From NCBI GenBank assembly GCA_015478945.1, contig JABUQX010042120.1, positions 1 to 43,129 on the forward strand: a stretch of DNA of 43,129 bases, written 5' to 3'. Origin of the DNA: Trachelipus rathkii. Its lineage: Eukaryota; Arthropoda; Malacostraca; Isopoda; Trachelipodidae. The notes beneath the pieces were generated by a model. That model was given only the letters and a program-made list of their open reading frames with translations. It was not told the origin of the DNA and did not search any database. Positions 12,875-24,910 of the stretch are shown here, piece by piece (within the stretch, counting starts at the first letter, position 1; every line of letters starts with the position of its first letter). Made by a program: the position numbers and the translations under genes.

Positions 12875-13346
12875 TAATTATATATATATATATGATCTAT
12901 ATATTTTATTACTATATAATATATAGAACTATGAAGGTTTACATCTACACCCTGAACCGGTAGTTACTTTATACCCAAATATACAGGGGAGTATACTTAA
13001 TACATTCCACTATATATATAGTAATATAACATTAAAATATATATATATAATATTTATATTTTAATTATATTACTATAAATATAATATTAGTTATACTTAT
13101 TATGTATATATTAGTAAAATAATTTAATTATATTATAGATAATTACAAATAAAACATAGATAAATAAATATTTTCTCGGTGATATATATAATTGAATTAT
13201 TCAGATAGGTGTTATTATCTGGATATAAATGAATATATTATGGTTAAATTTATATATTATATATATATAGTATAGTATATATATATATATATAGATAATA
13301 ATACTATATGTATAATTATAGTATGTTATTGAGAATTCCGAGTATA

Positions 13347-13379
<33 letters not shown>

Positions 13380-13575
13380 ATAGGATATAAAATTATATTT
13401 ATATAATATATATATATATACGTATATCAACATATATAAGCAAAATCGTGTATATTTGACATTATAGGTAATATATTTTATAGCCTAATATTCCTATATA
13501 TTTATTTTATATATATATTTAGTAATACGATATATAGGTATATATATATCACGTACTATATATTATATTGAGTAT
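12875..13575. repeat. TA-rich arrays
   Basis: Imperfect TA tracts, with purer runs near 13273-13293 and 13348-13380, separated by short AT-rich spacers. No coding potential. Confidence 0.9.
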
Positions 13576-13800
13576 TATATTAGATGGGAGAATCGCGATC
13601 TGTCGAGAGGGACCCTAGAGAAATTTTCCGAGTATTTACGGCCCTGATAACTGGTGGTGAAGTTATGCTCCGGAATCGAACATAAATAATAATTCCGTTG
13701 GAGGGCTGGATACCGGAGACTTTACTAATGAGCTTTACTGTTATTACTCTCATTAAAGGAGAGAGTAAAAATTAAAATAATCTATTACCACCATCTTAGA
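13576..13800. other. Non-repetitive island with a small hairpin
   Basis: A moderate-GC island between TA arrays. It contains a perfect 8-bp inverted repeat, TTACTCTC at 13744-13751 and GAGAGTAA at 13761-13768, with a nine-base loop. A minus-strand GTTCGATTCC matches a tRNA B box, but no cloverleaf can be built around it. No gene is recognised. Confidence 0.4.
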
Positions 13801-14450
13801 TATAACATCCTATATATAATTATATATATATCATAAGAAATTTTATGGAGCAAAATCTTAATATTCAAGACAATATTTATTAATTAATTATATATTAAAT
13901 AATATATATATAAATATATATAATATAATATTTTCTTCATATTATCACTTTATTTGATTATTATTATATATAACTATAGTTAACAAAATAAATAAATAAT
14001 TTATATACACAAATATTTATATATATACTATATATACGTATATCATTATTCAGTTGTATCTATATTAATTCTTCTAATATATCCCAATAATTCAAATATT
14101 AAAAATAATAATAATTCATTTACTAAGATAAATATATTTCTCTAATAAAACTAACTACAATATTCATATATCTAATTGTATATATCTATAAATATTATAA
14201 TATATTATCATTTATATATATACAGCTTATGTTTACACTTTAGTTTAAAGACTAAAAAATAACACTAATATGACTCTAGATATACACCGGTATATATAGC
14301 TTTCCAGACTACTCCAAGCATTAATCTATATATGATATAATATCTTATATATAATGATTATATATATTATATATATTTACTATATATATAGTATATATAA
14401 TTATTTATTATACATAATATTATATATATACATTAACATATTTTGATAAA
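13800..14450. repeat. TA/ATA-rich tract
   Basis: Low-complexity AT sequence with many short TA runs and no open frame of interest. Confidence 0.85.
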
Positions 14451-15240
14451 GATTTTATTCATTAATTGATTACCTAGATTTGTAATGATAATAACGGTAC
14501 AAAATTGCTTTAAGATGCATCATGCGTAAAAGTTTTTTATTATTAATAATGTTACAATATCTAAAATAGAAAGTAAAATTTCAAGCATAAAAACAAAAAC
14601 TAAGACAATTCTCCCATCAAATTAAATACAACGCCACTTTCATAAGCATATGGAAAATCATCAAATACTGAAGACTTGAGAATATCTGGAAGTTCAAAAA
14701 TTTGGATAGTAAATGGGAAAATCCTGTATTTTCTAGACACTGGACACCCCAAATAGCAAAAGATCGAAGCCGTGAAGCAAGTGAGTCTTGAGAAAATTTC
14801 TTCCCCAAAAAAAATTTTGCCATAATCAATGACCGCCCATTAATAAGAGGCAATTCTTCAAGAAAGCTTAATAGATTTCGCTATAATTGCAAAAAGTAAC
14901 CAAGACTCGATGTCAATCCAATATCACTTTGTGTAGCTAGGGAATCATATAGAAACTTTTTGTCTATCCCAACCAACCAAAATATCTTATTCTAGTAGAA
15001 AATATTTTTTGTAAGAGAGATGATGTTGCCTACTTTATACAATAAATTGAGAGATCATACAGATTATTCGAGGAAAGATTATCTAATGTTGTTCTGATAT
15101 ATAGCACATCAGTTACACAACAGATTTATAGTTATAATTTGTTTAATAGTTTCCAACATCAGCCGGTCCTATTTTTATTTCATTAACTACAGCACTGGCA
15201 TTATTTGAGCCAGTTTAAAAATTTGAGAACCTATGTATTC
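14451..15240. other. AT-rich island, no recognised gene
   Basis: A 78-codon minus-strand ATG frame (14,617-14,853) is open, and an overlapping second frame is also open (FPFTIQIFELPDILKSS). The region around 14,600-14,900 could therefore hold a decayed exon. I recognise no family, so no gene is called. Confidence 0.35.
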
Positions 15241-15539
15241 CATTGCTATAACCGTCTATATTCACTATACCTATATCTTAATATATAGGTACTATATTTA
15301 TATCCGTATATACTATATTATATAAAGCATGTATTTAAAAGTTTCAAATTAAATTTTTACATACTACCTATACATACTATTAATATAATACTATTAACCA
15401 TATATTATATTTATATATATATATCTATACTGGAAATACTATATATAATAGTTCTATACACGTTATACTTATCAATAATATATACACTTATAATATATAA
15501 ACACCTATATATATATTATTATATATACCTCTATTAATA
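15240..15539. repeat. TA-rich tract
   Basis: Imperfect TA sequence leading directly into the trinucleotide array. Confidence 0.85.
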
Positions 15540-15807
15540 TAATTAAAATTAATTTATTATTAATTATTATTATTATTATTTAATTATTTATTATTATTAA
15601 TTATTTATGTATTATTATTTTTTATTATTAATTAATTATTATTATTATATTATTATTATTATTTATTAAAATTATTATTATTATTTTTAATAATTATTAT
15701 TATTATTATTATTATTATTTAACATTATTATATTATTATGTATTATTATTATTATTATTTATTATTATTTAATTATTATTATTATTTATTATTAATTAAT
15801 TATTATT
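15540..15807 (-). repeat. (TAA)n/(ATT)n microsatellite, possible retroelement tail
   Basis: About 270 bases of ATT units on the plus strand with A or T length variants. On the minus strand it is a (TAA)n tract directly following the non-repetitive segment at 15808-16225. Several non-LTR families and SINEs end in such tails. Confidence 0.9.
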
Positions 15808-16225
15808 TTCCTTCTTCCTACCCAAAGATCATGGGGGTAAGGTGCGTGACATAGGCATGGTTAAAAGAAAAGTATTGTAAGAGAATATGACTAAGTAGAT
15901 AAAGAAAGCCAGCCTTTACCCTAGCCCCTAATATACCTATTAATTTGAGAAACTCTGTTGGCAGCCGAGAAAATTCCACCCTAGAGCTACACAAGACTGC
16001 GACAATCCTCAATATGGTCAATTGTCAAGTGTAGGGTTCATCCGCCTGGCCCAGATGGGCCACAGACACTAGCAGCCCCCTCTAACAAATCCACTGGCCA
16101 GCGCTCTTCACCAGTTCTATGACTCTCCTATTTATGACACCTTTATTAGCACGCCTGTTGCCAAACCTTCTCACAACACCTCTCTCCTTCAGATCATTGA
16201 CGTTTATCACTGAGTCCACTAATGC
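15808..16225 (-). mobile_element. Candidate retroposed sequence with (TAA)n tail
   Basis: This minus-strand segment ends exactly at the (TAA)n tract. It contains two coding-like stretches. The first, about 50 codons near 16085-16225, includes VNDLKERGVVRRFGNRRANK and INRRVIELVKSAGQW and ends at a TAG. The second is a 67-codon frame at 15818-16021 with FSRLPTEFLKLIGILGARVK. I cannot name the protein. The arrangement, body then (TAA)n, fits a 5'-truncated non-LTR element or SINE, but a host exon next to a chance microsatellite is not excluded. Confidence 0.4.
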
Positions 16226-17395
16226 CACTTTTCTATATAATATTTTTATATACTATTAATATTATATAATAATTAATATTTATAATAATATATATATCAT
16301 GAGTTATTTATACTAATTATTACCCTTATTAATATATTATATAAATAATATCAAAATAAATATAAGTAAATCAATAACTATAAAGTAAATCATACTATAT
16401 TATATCAATTACTACTAAATAAACCACCTATTATATATATATATATTTACTATAATATAACTGTCACTATACATTAAATATGGAGTATCTTATTCCTATT
16501 ATTTATTTAATATTTGGAGTAAACTTTATTTCAATATAATACTGTAGGTATGTAATACATTGTGTATGAATACTACCAAGGCTACCATTATATTTTGTTA
16601 AAAAAGATGGGCTATATGGGTTATGGTAAAATAATCTGCTTCAGCTACAATTATTTAGATTATCATAGTATCAATTAGTAATTCCGGTTCTGGCCGGTAT
16701 TTACCAAAAATTTCCACGTTCTCCCTAGGTACATTATTCGCTGATATATATATATATATATGTAATATCATATATATATATATATATTATATAATATATA
16801 TAATATATTTGTAATTAAAAGATATATAATATTATAAATATATTTTTTTAACTATAAAATTAATGGCTGTACTCGATATTACGTGTCTCATTAATACTTA
16901 ATTATAATAATTATATTATTTATAATATATATACTAGGTAATATATATTTATATATATTAATATATATTAATATTATATTAATATATATATAAGTATTTC
17001 AAATGATTTATACCATATAAATAACACATAATTATATATTAACCATATTAATATATTAAATCTTATATTATACACCTACTTATCAATATATAATAATATA
17101 TATACTATATACATATATAATAAGTTATATAATATAATACCTCAGTGGATTGTTGATATTATATATCATTGAATTATCTATATATTATATTGATTATTAT
17201 ATTATTTATATTCAATTAGTATATAGTATATAATAATTTTTTTAACTTATTATATATTAATATATAAATATTAAAATATATAAGCATATATATATATTAT
17301 AATATTATATATTATATATATAATAATATTATATATATATAATATATATACAATATATATTATAAACGTTTTAATATCACATTTTAAATACTATA
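16226..17395. repeat. TA-rich arrays with short AT spacers
   Basis: Dominated by imperfect TA, purest near 16,744-16,800 and 17,280-17,350. The spacer at 16,500-16,740 is AT-rich and shows no gene. Confidence 0.85.
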
Positions 17396-20104
17396 CTATA
17401 TATTCAGCGGGGATTTCACCACCCTTTCTTGGAAAAGTCAGGGAAGAAAATTGGGTACATGGGAAAGTCAGGGACGATTTTAAGGTAAATATACTAGGAG
17501 ATAGCTCAAGGGTGAAAATCTCATAAGTCAGGAAGCGGGTACATTCTAAAATTTCAAAACATAAATGAAGGAATGCATAGCCATGGCACACACAAGTTGC
17601 CTATTTTAGTTATATACTTTTTTTCCTTAAATGTATATCCGAACTTGCTGGCGCGAATCAAGAGATGTATTTGATAAGTGAATAAAAAGGATGGGCGAGG
17701 AATGACTTTCCATAAATCTACTACTTCTATCCTGTTTCTTTCTATCTTTAGTTCACTATTACCTACTATTCTTCTATTACTGTTCGTAGAGGGTGTTCCA
17801 AGTTCATCCTTTTGTTTGAAGGTTTGAATTTGGTCTTCTTGGAGGTCTTTTAGACTGTGAAAGATCTATGACTTAATCTGTTTAATTAATCTTAGCTCAA
17901 TAATGTTATACTTTTTTGAGGAGTTTTTATTTTATTTTTTTGTAGGTATTGACGAAGTGATTTTGGATTTTTGTTGAAGGTATAAGTATCTCTTATTAAA
18001 TTATTAATTGTAATCAATAATCATACTTTGAATATAACATTAATAAAAAACTATTTAGATTAATATCACGGACCAGTTATGGGATTGGTACTCATAAACG
18101 TGAGAGAGAGAGTACCCACTACGTAGTTTATCAGGTTTGCTTTGAGGGTAAAAGACTGATATTTTCCAAGTCTTACTGTAAAAGGTTTGTAAAGAAATCT
18201 TTCCTTTCCATCTAACCATGGCAATTTGTTTGAGGTGAATACGTTTAACATTTAAATCGAGTAGTTTTCTTCACTCACTAATTACAACAGGGAGTATCAA
18301 ACTCATTTGATAACTAATTTATTAGCAATAACTCGGCTCAAAGGCACAAATACAACTACATAGGAGGAAAACTTTTTCATACGTAGTTCTAAATAATATA
18401 TCAAATATATAAGTGAAAAGTGCTGGTGGCTACTGAGATAAATTATGTCACCGAATTCATCAACTAACTATTACCTATCATATAAAGATATAATACACAA
18501 CTCAACTCTGATGATGGATTAAATGAACCCACGAGTGGTTCTATTTAAATAAACGCAACCAGAATCAGTTTACAATCAGTCTTTCAATGCATTCACTTTG
18601 CATTACAGGATGATGGTAATATGGGATCTTGAAATACTATGGGATTACATAGGTAGTTGGAGTAGAATATATATGTCTTTAAGAACTCGTGATGCACATT
18701 AGAGGGTGGAAACATTATTAAATTAACGTTTGATATGATAGTGAGCAAGAGCATAGCTATAATTTATAAAAATGGGGCGCCGATTAAACTGTATATATGT
18801 GATTTAAACAATAGAGACTTGGCCTCCACAATTTTACTAGGAATAAAAAAGACGCTAAATATACCGCTACTCTAATCTTTGTCACAGTGAAAGTCTATAC
18901 ATTCTAACACCTTAGTGATACTTAAACAATAAAAATGGATGGTGAATAGTAGAGTCTTTCTAGAGAACTTGAATGATATTCGCATTTTTCACTTATTTTC
19001 TAATAAGTACCTGGGATCAAAATGTTATTTGTAGAATTGTTGCTAATTATTAATTCAAGCGACTGACCGATCGACATGGAAATGAAACAGTGGAAGGAGG
19101 GTTTTCAAAAAATAAGCAATTTTAGTGGAGACTGAAAGAACATAGTCCTGATTTCTCCAAAGATTTGTTTCCCATAGGTGATAATGGTAAAAATATTCTC
19201 ATAATACAATAATCTCATGAAAGTATTCCATAAAGTTCCTCATCACACATAATAGTTAAATTATTTGACATAATGATACAGAAGAGTGCCCATTTAAGAA
19301 ACTATATATTGAGAGAGATATATAAAGAGTCCAAACAGAACTTCACAAGAAAGAAGATAATAAAAGGTTGAAAAGAAATTATCCATTAATTAACATGGTA
19401 TCTATATAACATTGAAGAGCCAAAAAGAAAGATGTTAAAACTTGTTAAGCTTTTGACATTTGAAACGAAGACGCTATACAATCAAAAATATATCAGAGAT
19501 TGCTCTTTGATGAAGATGATTAGACACTCTATACTCTACCCCATATAGAACATTTATTGTGATGAGATGTGGGTGATACGTTATTCACTCTATAATCATG
19601 TCCATTAAGTGTAGTTGAATCACATTTATAGAACTCTTTAATTTATCAAATCAAAGGCATTTAAAATAAAACTTGAATATATTTGGAAAAATAAACAGTA
19701 TTATATGTAGAACATAACGGCTCATTTAGGGTAAGGTATAGGCCTGATTACTAAAAAATAATAAAATATTGTTTTATAATTAAACATTATTCATACTAGA
19801 ATGTTATTACGATCGAACAGTGTTCTACGACACGTATAATTTCTACATCTCTATTCATAGTATGACTTAGAGAGTAGAATAGAACATGGTTTATATGTTA
19901 CACTAGCAATAATGATTAAAGTTAGAATATGACTCTCTTATATAATAGACCTAGACTGGTTCAAACGAGTATAGTGACAGTTCGTTCAGCCAGACAATAA
20001 TACGTAGCATGGAGAAAAATTTATTGTGGTTTCCATGTTGACATCACAATGCTGAGATCATCTTGGAATCGCCATTGATTCAACAATTTCACATGTGGAA
20101 ACCC
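17396..20104. other. Long AT-rich stretch without recognised gene
   Basis: Mostly non-repetitive AT-rich DNA. Near 17,440-17,535 an AAGTCAGG motif recurs three times (AAAGTCAGGGAAG, GAAAGTCAGGGACG, TAAGTCAGGAAG), which may be the remains of a short repeat. The open frames at 17,391-17,591 and 18,066-18,251 (both minus) are short, AT-driven and unrecognised. No RNA gene or transposon end is evident. Confidence 0.5.
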
Positions 20105-20520
20105 TGTGTTATATATATAATATCCACTATATATATATATATATATAATACTATATATATGTTATAATATATAATTTATAAATATCTAAAATGTATACTA
20201 ATATAATATATATATATAATATAATAAATATATATAATAATATATATATATATATATATTATTTATTATATTATATATATTATATGATATATACCATATA
20301 TATAAACTTTAATCTATAATATTTATATATCTATAAACTATATATTATTATATATATATATATTATATATATATTATTAAATATATTATATAATTATATT
20401 TTAATTATATATATATATTTATAATATATATATATATAGTACTATTAATTTATATGTATTATATTAATTATCACTATATTAAAATAAAGTAATATTATAT
20501 ATTATCATAATACTAACAAT
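20105..20520. repeat. TA-rich arrays
   Basis: Imperfect TA microsatellite tracts with no coding potential. Confidence 0.92.
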
Positions 20521-20555
20521 ATTCTCTTCAAATGCAGCACATTTCATTTTTTTCG

Positions 20556-20612
20556 CATCGGCGGCGGATGCGGATCTTTGATTTTAATATCTACGGATGT
20601 GGATTTTTATAT
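20556..20612 (+). mobile_element. GCGGATGCGGAT fragment, hAT-like
   Basis: Plus-strand GGCGGCGGATGCGGATC followed by CTACGGATGTGGATT. It is in opposite orientation to the related segment at 9175-9296. Probably a remnant of a transposon terminus in a presumptive TIM44 intron. No partner end was identified. Confidence 0.35.
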
Positions 20613-20737
20613 AATTTATGTCAAATGTATCATCTAACATTTTACTCAGGAAAACACAATATGTATATTCAATAAGCATATCTTAGTAATAAATATATAT
20701 ATAAAGTTCTAATATTATTCAAATATCATACCGATAG

Positions 20738-20803
20738 AGAGGAGAAAGAGAGCAGTTAGAGAGAGCAGAAAGACGATTGAGAGAGAGAGAGAGAGAGAGA
20801 GTC
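20738..20803. repeat. (GA)n microsatellite
   Basis: GAGAGAGA runs with AGCAGA and GAAAGA interruptions. The apparent MRERERERVEER frame starting here is a microsatellite product. Confidence 0.92.
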
Positions 20804-20948
20804 GAGGAGAGAATCACGGGTATAAAAGTTGTTGTTAAATGTGATATATCAGTGTGCATGTGCAAACATTATTATTACCCTAATCTTGTTTTCACAAATA
20901 AAAACATTTTTATGTACATTTTAGCCCTATATATTTTTATACAGAAAC

Positions 20949-21205
20949 AATTGGAGGGTTCAAAGTTGAAGTGGACCAAATCCATGAATCAAATTCGAGA
21001 AAGTAGGGTTTAATTAAACTTAATAACTATTTAATTAGTGTAATTAATGCAGCGTTCTTACGACATCTGGCAGATAAAATTTTCGTTAGGGATCTGGTTC
21101 ACTGTTGCACTGAAAAATATAATAGTTTTGCTGTGATGTCAGCTGTAATTCGAAATGGGGGAAAAAACCCCAACTTGGTTCACTATAACTCTGAACCCTC
21201 CAATT
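20949..21205. mobile_element. 257-bp element with 31-bp terminal inverted repeats (MITE-like)
   Basis: The left end (20,949-20,979) reads AATTGGAGGGTTCAAAGTTG then AAGTGGACCAA. The reverse complement of the right end (21,205-21,175) reads AATTGGAGGGTTCAGAGTTA then TAGTGAACCAA. That is 27 matches in 31. The flanks TACAGAAAC on the left and TACAAAAAG on the right could be a decayed target duplication (7 of 9). There is no coding capacity, so it would be a non-autonomous element. It lies in the intron after the TIM44 exon, starting 30 bp past the splice donor. Confidence 0.6.
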
Positions 21206-21235
21206 TACAAAAAGAGCCTTACAATATATACATAC

Positions 21236-21633
21236 CTTTTCTTTTAAAAGCATAGATGCTCTAACAATAGGATTATCGCTTTCGTCTAATTTGTTCCTCC
21301 ACTCTAGAACTTTATTGATATAGGGATTGTTATTTTTAAAGTCGTCCCAACTTTGGGAAAACCTTGAATCTTTGTGAATAGTAATCCCAGTGGCCTCGGT
21401 ATTCGCTTCTATAATTTTCAACTCCATATCGACATCCCTTTCAACCCTTAATCTCAACACTTCAGGGGGTCGATATACCCGACCTTTTTTACCGAAAGTA
21501 GATTGGTCTAATTCCTCGCGAACGGCACGAGCTGTATCTGTTAAAGTTTTGTATGTTTGACTTTTCGCTATCTCTTCCCCCTTTTGAGTAAGTGTTTCTG
21601 TCACTCTCTGCGCTGTTTTAGTTGCTTCTCGGC
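21236..21633 (-). CDS. TIMM44: TIM44, mitochondrial import inner membrane translocase subunit, internal exon
   Basis: TIM44 is the matrix-side peripheral subunit that tethers mtHsp70 to the TIM23 channel in the presequence import motor. This single exon holds 132 whole codons plus two leading bases. Visible family segments are VREELDQSTFGKKGRVYRPP, LRLRVERDV, then GITIHKDSRFSQSWDDFK with NNNPYINKVLEW, and DESDNPIVRASMLLKEK. They follow the order of animal TIM44 just upstream of and entering the C-terminal TIM44 domain. The exon is bounded by a T-rich acceptor ending AAAG (AG at 21,634-21,635) and by donor AAG|GTATGT (GT at 21,234-21,235). The frame is intact and the reading through the donor (CIYCKALF...) is intron. 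I found no neighbouring TIM44 exons in the window, so introns are long or the locus is incomplete here. A single-exon duplicate cannot be excluded. Confidence 0.88.
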
Positions 21634-21849
21634 CTTTAACAAATAAATTTTATTATTAAAGAAAATAAGAAAAACTCTTGCAATGTATTCCACTACACCT
21701 TATGCAATGCTAATGGAAAATAATATTTAAGGCGAAGGTTGACTGGACTTAAAAAATAGTGAATGCAATCATATTTTACATTTAAAATTATTCATGCATC
21801 AAGAAACTGCTGAGAATTATAAACAATATTTAGGTTATTTGGACTGAAA

Positions 21850-22205
21850 AATAACTATATATACTATAATATATAATTACATATAATATATTATATATAT
21901 TATAATATTATATATTATAATATATATTATATATATATATTATTATATATATATAAAAGCTATTATATATCTATATATAATAATATATATATAATATTAT
22001 ATATATATATAATATATAAATATATACTATATATATATATATAAATAATAATATATATTACTATAATATATAAATTTAATTATTTATTATATATTATATT
22101 ATTATTATTATATTATTTGAAGTATTTATTATTATATATTATTTTAATTTATTATTATTATTAATTTATATTTATTATTATATTTTATTATATTATTATT
22201 AAATT
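21850..22205. repeat. TA arrays grading into (TAA)n
   Basis: TA-rich at 21,850-22,075, then ATT/TAA-type units to about 22,205. On the minus strand the trinucleotide part follows a non-repetitive segment that includes GGGCAGAACCCCCTGCAG, an arrangement like that at 15.5-16.2 kb. Confidence 0.85.
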
Positions 22206-22464
22206 TGCTGTGTTATTTTATGTTGTTAGCCCCATATCTCGTATGACTGCAGGGGGTTCTGCCCGCCAGAAACGTATTTTCATGACACCTGAATCTACGA
22301 TTGGGGAAAATAAGAACATGGAGGGGAGTTTCCGCACAGACCCTTAACAATACAACATCAAACCCCTGACACGTTCCCGAAGAATTAATTCATAAAAATT
22401 ATTATATTGTGGTAGATAGTGCATATGGTCTCGTAAAGATAATATAAGCTCCTTACCACGTCAG

Positions 22465-22592
22465 GTATGAATCAGAATCTGTTTAAGCCACCCTCTCAAA
22501 GTCTGTTTGCTAGGCTGCAGGATTCCTGCGACTTCGGCGATGTACAACCGCTATCTCCCAGGTTCCTTGAAAAACTAACAACTAGATTAAAT
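22465..22592 (+). CDS. Candidate exon, product unknown
   Basis: An open stretch of two bases plus 42 codons lies between a plausible acceptor (CTCCTTACCACGTCAG) and donor (AAT|GTGAGA). It begins GT ATG and encodes MNQNLFKPPSQSLFARLQDS, continuing into FGDVQPLSPRFLEKLTTRLN. The residue mix is coding-like, with better balanced composition than AT-driven frames nearby. I recognise no family. It is on the opposite strand from the TIM44 exon. The ATG could be a start if the upstream AG is not used. Confidence 0.33.
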
Positions 22593-23989
22593 GTGAGAGA
22601 AAGTACCAGTGATCTTTTTTCCTTGTTGTTTTTCCTCGCTCTTTCATTCTGAGATTTTAAAAACTGTATTTGATGAGAGTTATTTCATGCTAACTTCTGT
22701 GACATACTCTGCGTTTACTGGTTTACCACTTGTCTATTTTCGGAATTATAGCAGAGTATTTAAAATCTTACTCCTCTCCTAAATTTGCAATTTTAAATAT
22801 CTCACAAGTCTATTTGGCTTCCTCTAATAATATCTCTACCAAAAGCCGCCGCTCTCTTCTTTTCCCAGACGAATTCCACATCTTTGATTATACTTATCTC
22901 TGTGCTATATTAGTTATCGAGACCGATAGTGGAGATCAAGGAAAGCCTATATAGTTGATGCAACTTGCTTAATATGTTCCAGAGCATCTTTATCCTAAAG
23001 AGTGATTGTTGGCACTGGCACACCCCCCAGCAATTTAGTGTTTGACTTCCCAAAAGGGCGTAGAAAATAACTTCGTGATACTGTATATTGCTAGAAATAA
23101 AAAAGCCACCAAATGAGAACTCCTCAAGGGGTGGGTCTCACTTACCTTACAATTCGTGATGCCTGAAACGCAAGATTTGTCCGCCCGGAGGGATGGGCAT
23201 AGAGCCCCTCCTGATCAAGAAAGGTTCCCTTCAGAAGCCATACAAAATAAAAACCAAAAACAAAATGAGAGTGAGGAACAGATTGCCGTGAAGGAGAGAT
23301 GGCTGTATTAAAATAAAAGATGCACCATCCATCAATCGGTACAAACAATCCACCATTATGAAATAAAAATGTGAGTTAAAGGAATTAGCTATTCCAACCG
23401 TTATACCTGATAACATATCATGAATGTAAATCCTTATATAGTACTTTTAAGAGAGTTAGACAATGGATAAGGCCGCTATACAGACTATTTTTTATTATCA
23501 TTTACAAGACCTATTCCTGATCCGCAATTATCTCCGACTGCATCTAGCACTACTATATATCCACTAACTCCACAACCTATATATAGATACTATCCACCCA
23601 ACGTAGCATGTCAATTACGTCAATCTAATGCTTAATACTAATATAATCTATATACAATATCTCCTATAATATTCGGCTCACCTCTATCACTCACATGAGT
23701 CAATGTACTACCCAACAGGCCTCACAAAAGAAGCGCACACTGGGTGAATAATTCAGTCCCAATCGGGCAAGGGTCTGGAGTAAACCATATTTAAATATCA
23801 AGAAATTTTGAAATGGCGAAATGAATATTCTAAAATATAAAACTAATAAAAATATACCTTTAATTTTCGAATATATAATATTAATAAAGAACAAATATTG
23901 TAAAAATATTGCGCGTAACTTTAAGTCAGCGAATTAGGTAGATTAAATGAATAGATCCATATAAGATATGGGATAATCTTTTTAGAAGT
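22593..23989. other. Island sequence, little recognised
   Basis: Non-repetitive DNA of moderate AT content. The 74-codon frame at 22,730-22,954 (plus) lacks an ATG and any family feature. Apart from the candidate exon at 23,146-23,228, I see no gene, RNA or transposon end. Confidence 0.4.
23146..23228 (-). CDS. Candidate 83-nt exon, product unknown
   Basis: On the minus strand a T-rich tract ends in GGCTTCTGAAG (AG at 23,229-23,230), and the segment ends at a strong donor AAG|GTAAGTGAG (GT at 23,144-23,145). One frame is open throughout and reads TFLDQEGLYAHPSGRTNLA then FQASRIV. The stretch from AHPSGRTN to RIV has no acidic residue and would suit a mitochondrial presequence. It lies upstream of the TIM44 exon on the same strand, but there is no in-frame ATG in the segment, so a link to TIM44 is speculation. 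It could also be a non-coding exon. Confidence 0.28.
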
Positions 23990-24720
23990 TGTTATATACC
24001 ATAAAGTAGGAAATGACGACGGCGATGGCGTCCAGTTGGGACAATCATGAAGATATGTGGCGGAATTGAATTACTGGGGCATGGCGACCGCAAAAATTCT
24101 GCAAATGGGAGGAGTTCCATGACATATTCGACTGTGAGTGATATTGGATGGCTAATCGGAGGACGTTCAAGTTCATCCTCGTAAAGCGCTTTCGTTGGAG
24201 GGAGGAAGACCATCACCAATGTTCGGCTTTATGTTTTTAAGTTTCGCCCCTCGCTGATCACATGTCCAGCACTCTTGCCAATAAGATCGAAGGCCTTGGG
24301 AGAGCCGGATAGTAATCAGTTGATGGGGCCTTGTCAAATGGCATCCGGAGGTAATGGAACAAGCTTCGAAAAACAGAGGCCTTTCTGACCTTCTCGATCA
24401 GCATATTCATGCCAGTACCCTTAATGAGAAGGGCAATAGTATGATTGTTTCATACGGGAGTGGAGCAGACGAAGACGTACGGCAGATATCATTGTTTTTT
24501 AGGGAAGTAGGAGTATTAAGCGACTGGAGGAGCCTAGCGAACTCTGAATAGATGACATAAATGATCTTGGTTAGGAATAGAAATTCGGAAAGGACAATAA
24601 TTATAAGAAAACCTATTAATTCTACCGTAAAAATTGAAAATGAGGGGAGGATGGAGATCTTGCTGGTCAGCGAAGACAGCAAGACGCACCCCCCACTGTT
24701 CCATTGTTTAGAACCTCATA
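23990..24720. other. Higher-GC island with several coding-like frames, unrecognised
   Basis: GC content is clearly higher than the surroundings. A plus-strand frame (24,354-24,551, ATG) encodes MEQASKNRGLSDLLDQHIHA and is open 10 codons upstream of the ATG. A minus-strand frame (23,992-24,219) is rich in Pro and charged residues (YEDELERPPISHPISLT). Frames on both strands are open in parallel, so the true strand is unclear. A decayed transposon or an exon are both possible; I cannot assign a family. Confidence 0.3.
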
Positions 24721-24779
24721 AAACACTGAGATAAATTCACCAGTGACTGTGGATATAAAATAATGCCTTTAACTGCAAT

Positions 24780-24850
24780 ATATTAATATATATATACACT
24801 ACTAATATATATATACTATATAATTATATAATTATATATATATAATATAT

Positions 24851-24882
<32 letters not shown>

Positions 24883-24910
24883 TATAACTATATAATATAT
24901 ATATAATACA
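24780..24910. repeat. (TA)n microsatellite
   Basis: Imperfect TA array including a nearly pure run near 24,850-24,875. Confidence 0.92.

Noticed and set aside
13660..13700. tRNA B box GTTCGATTCC on the minus strand
   Set aside because: The flanking bases do not form a T-arm stem and no other tRNA arm is present.
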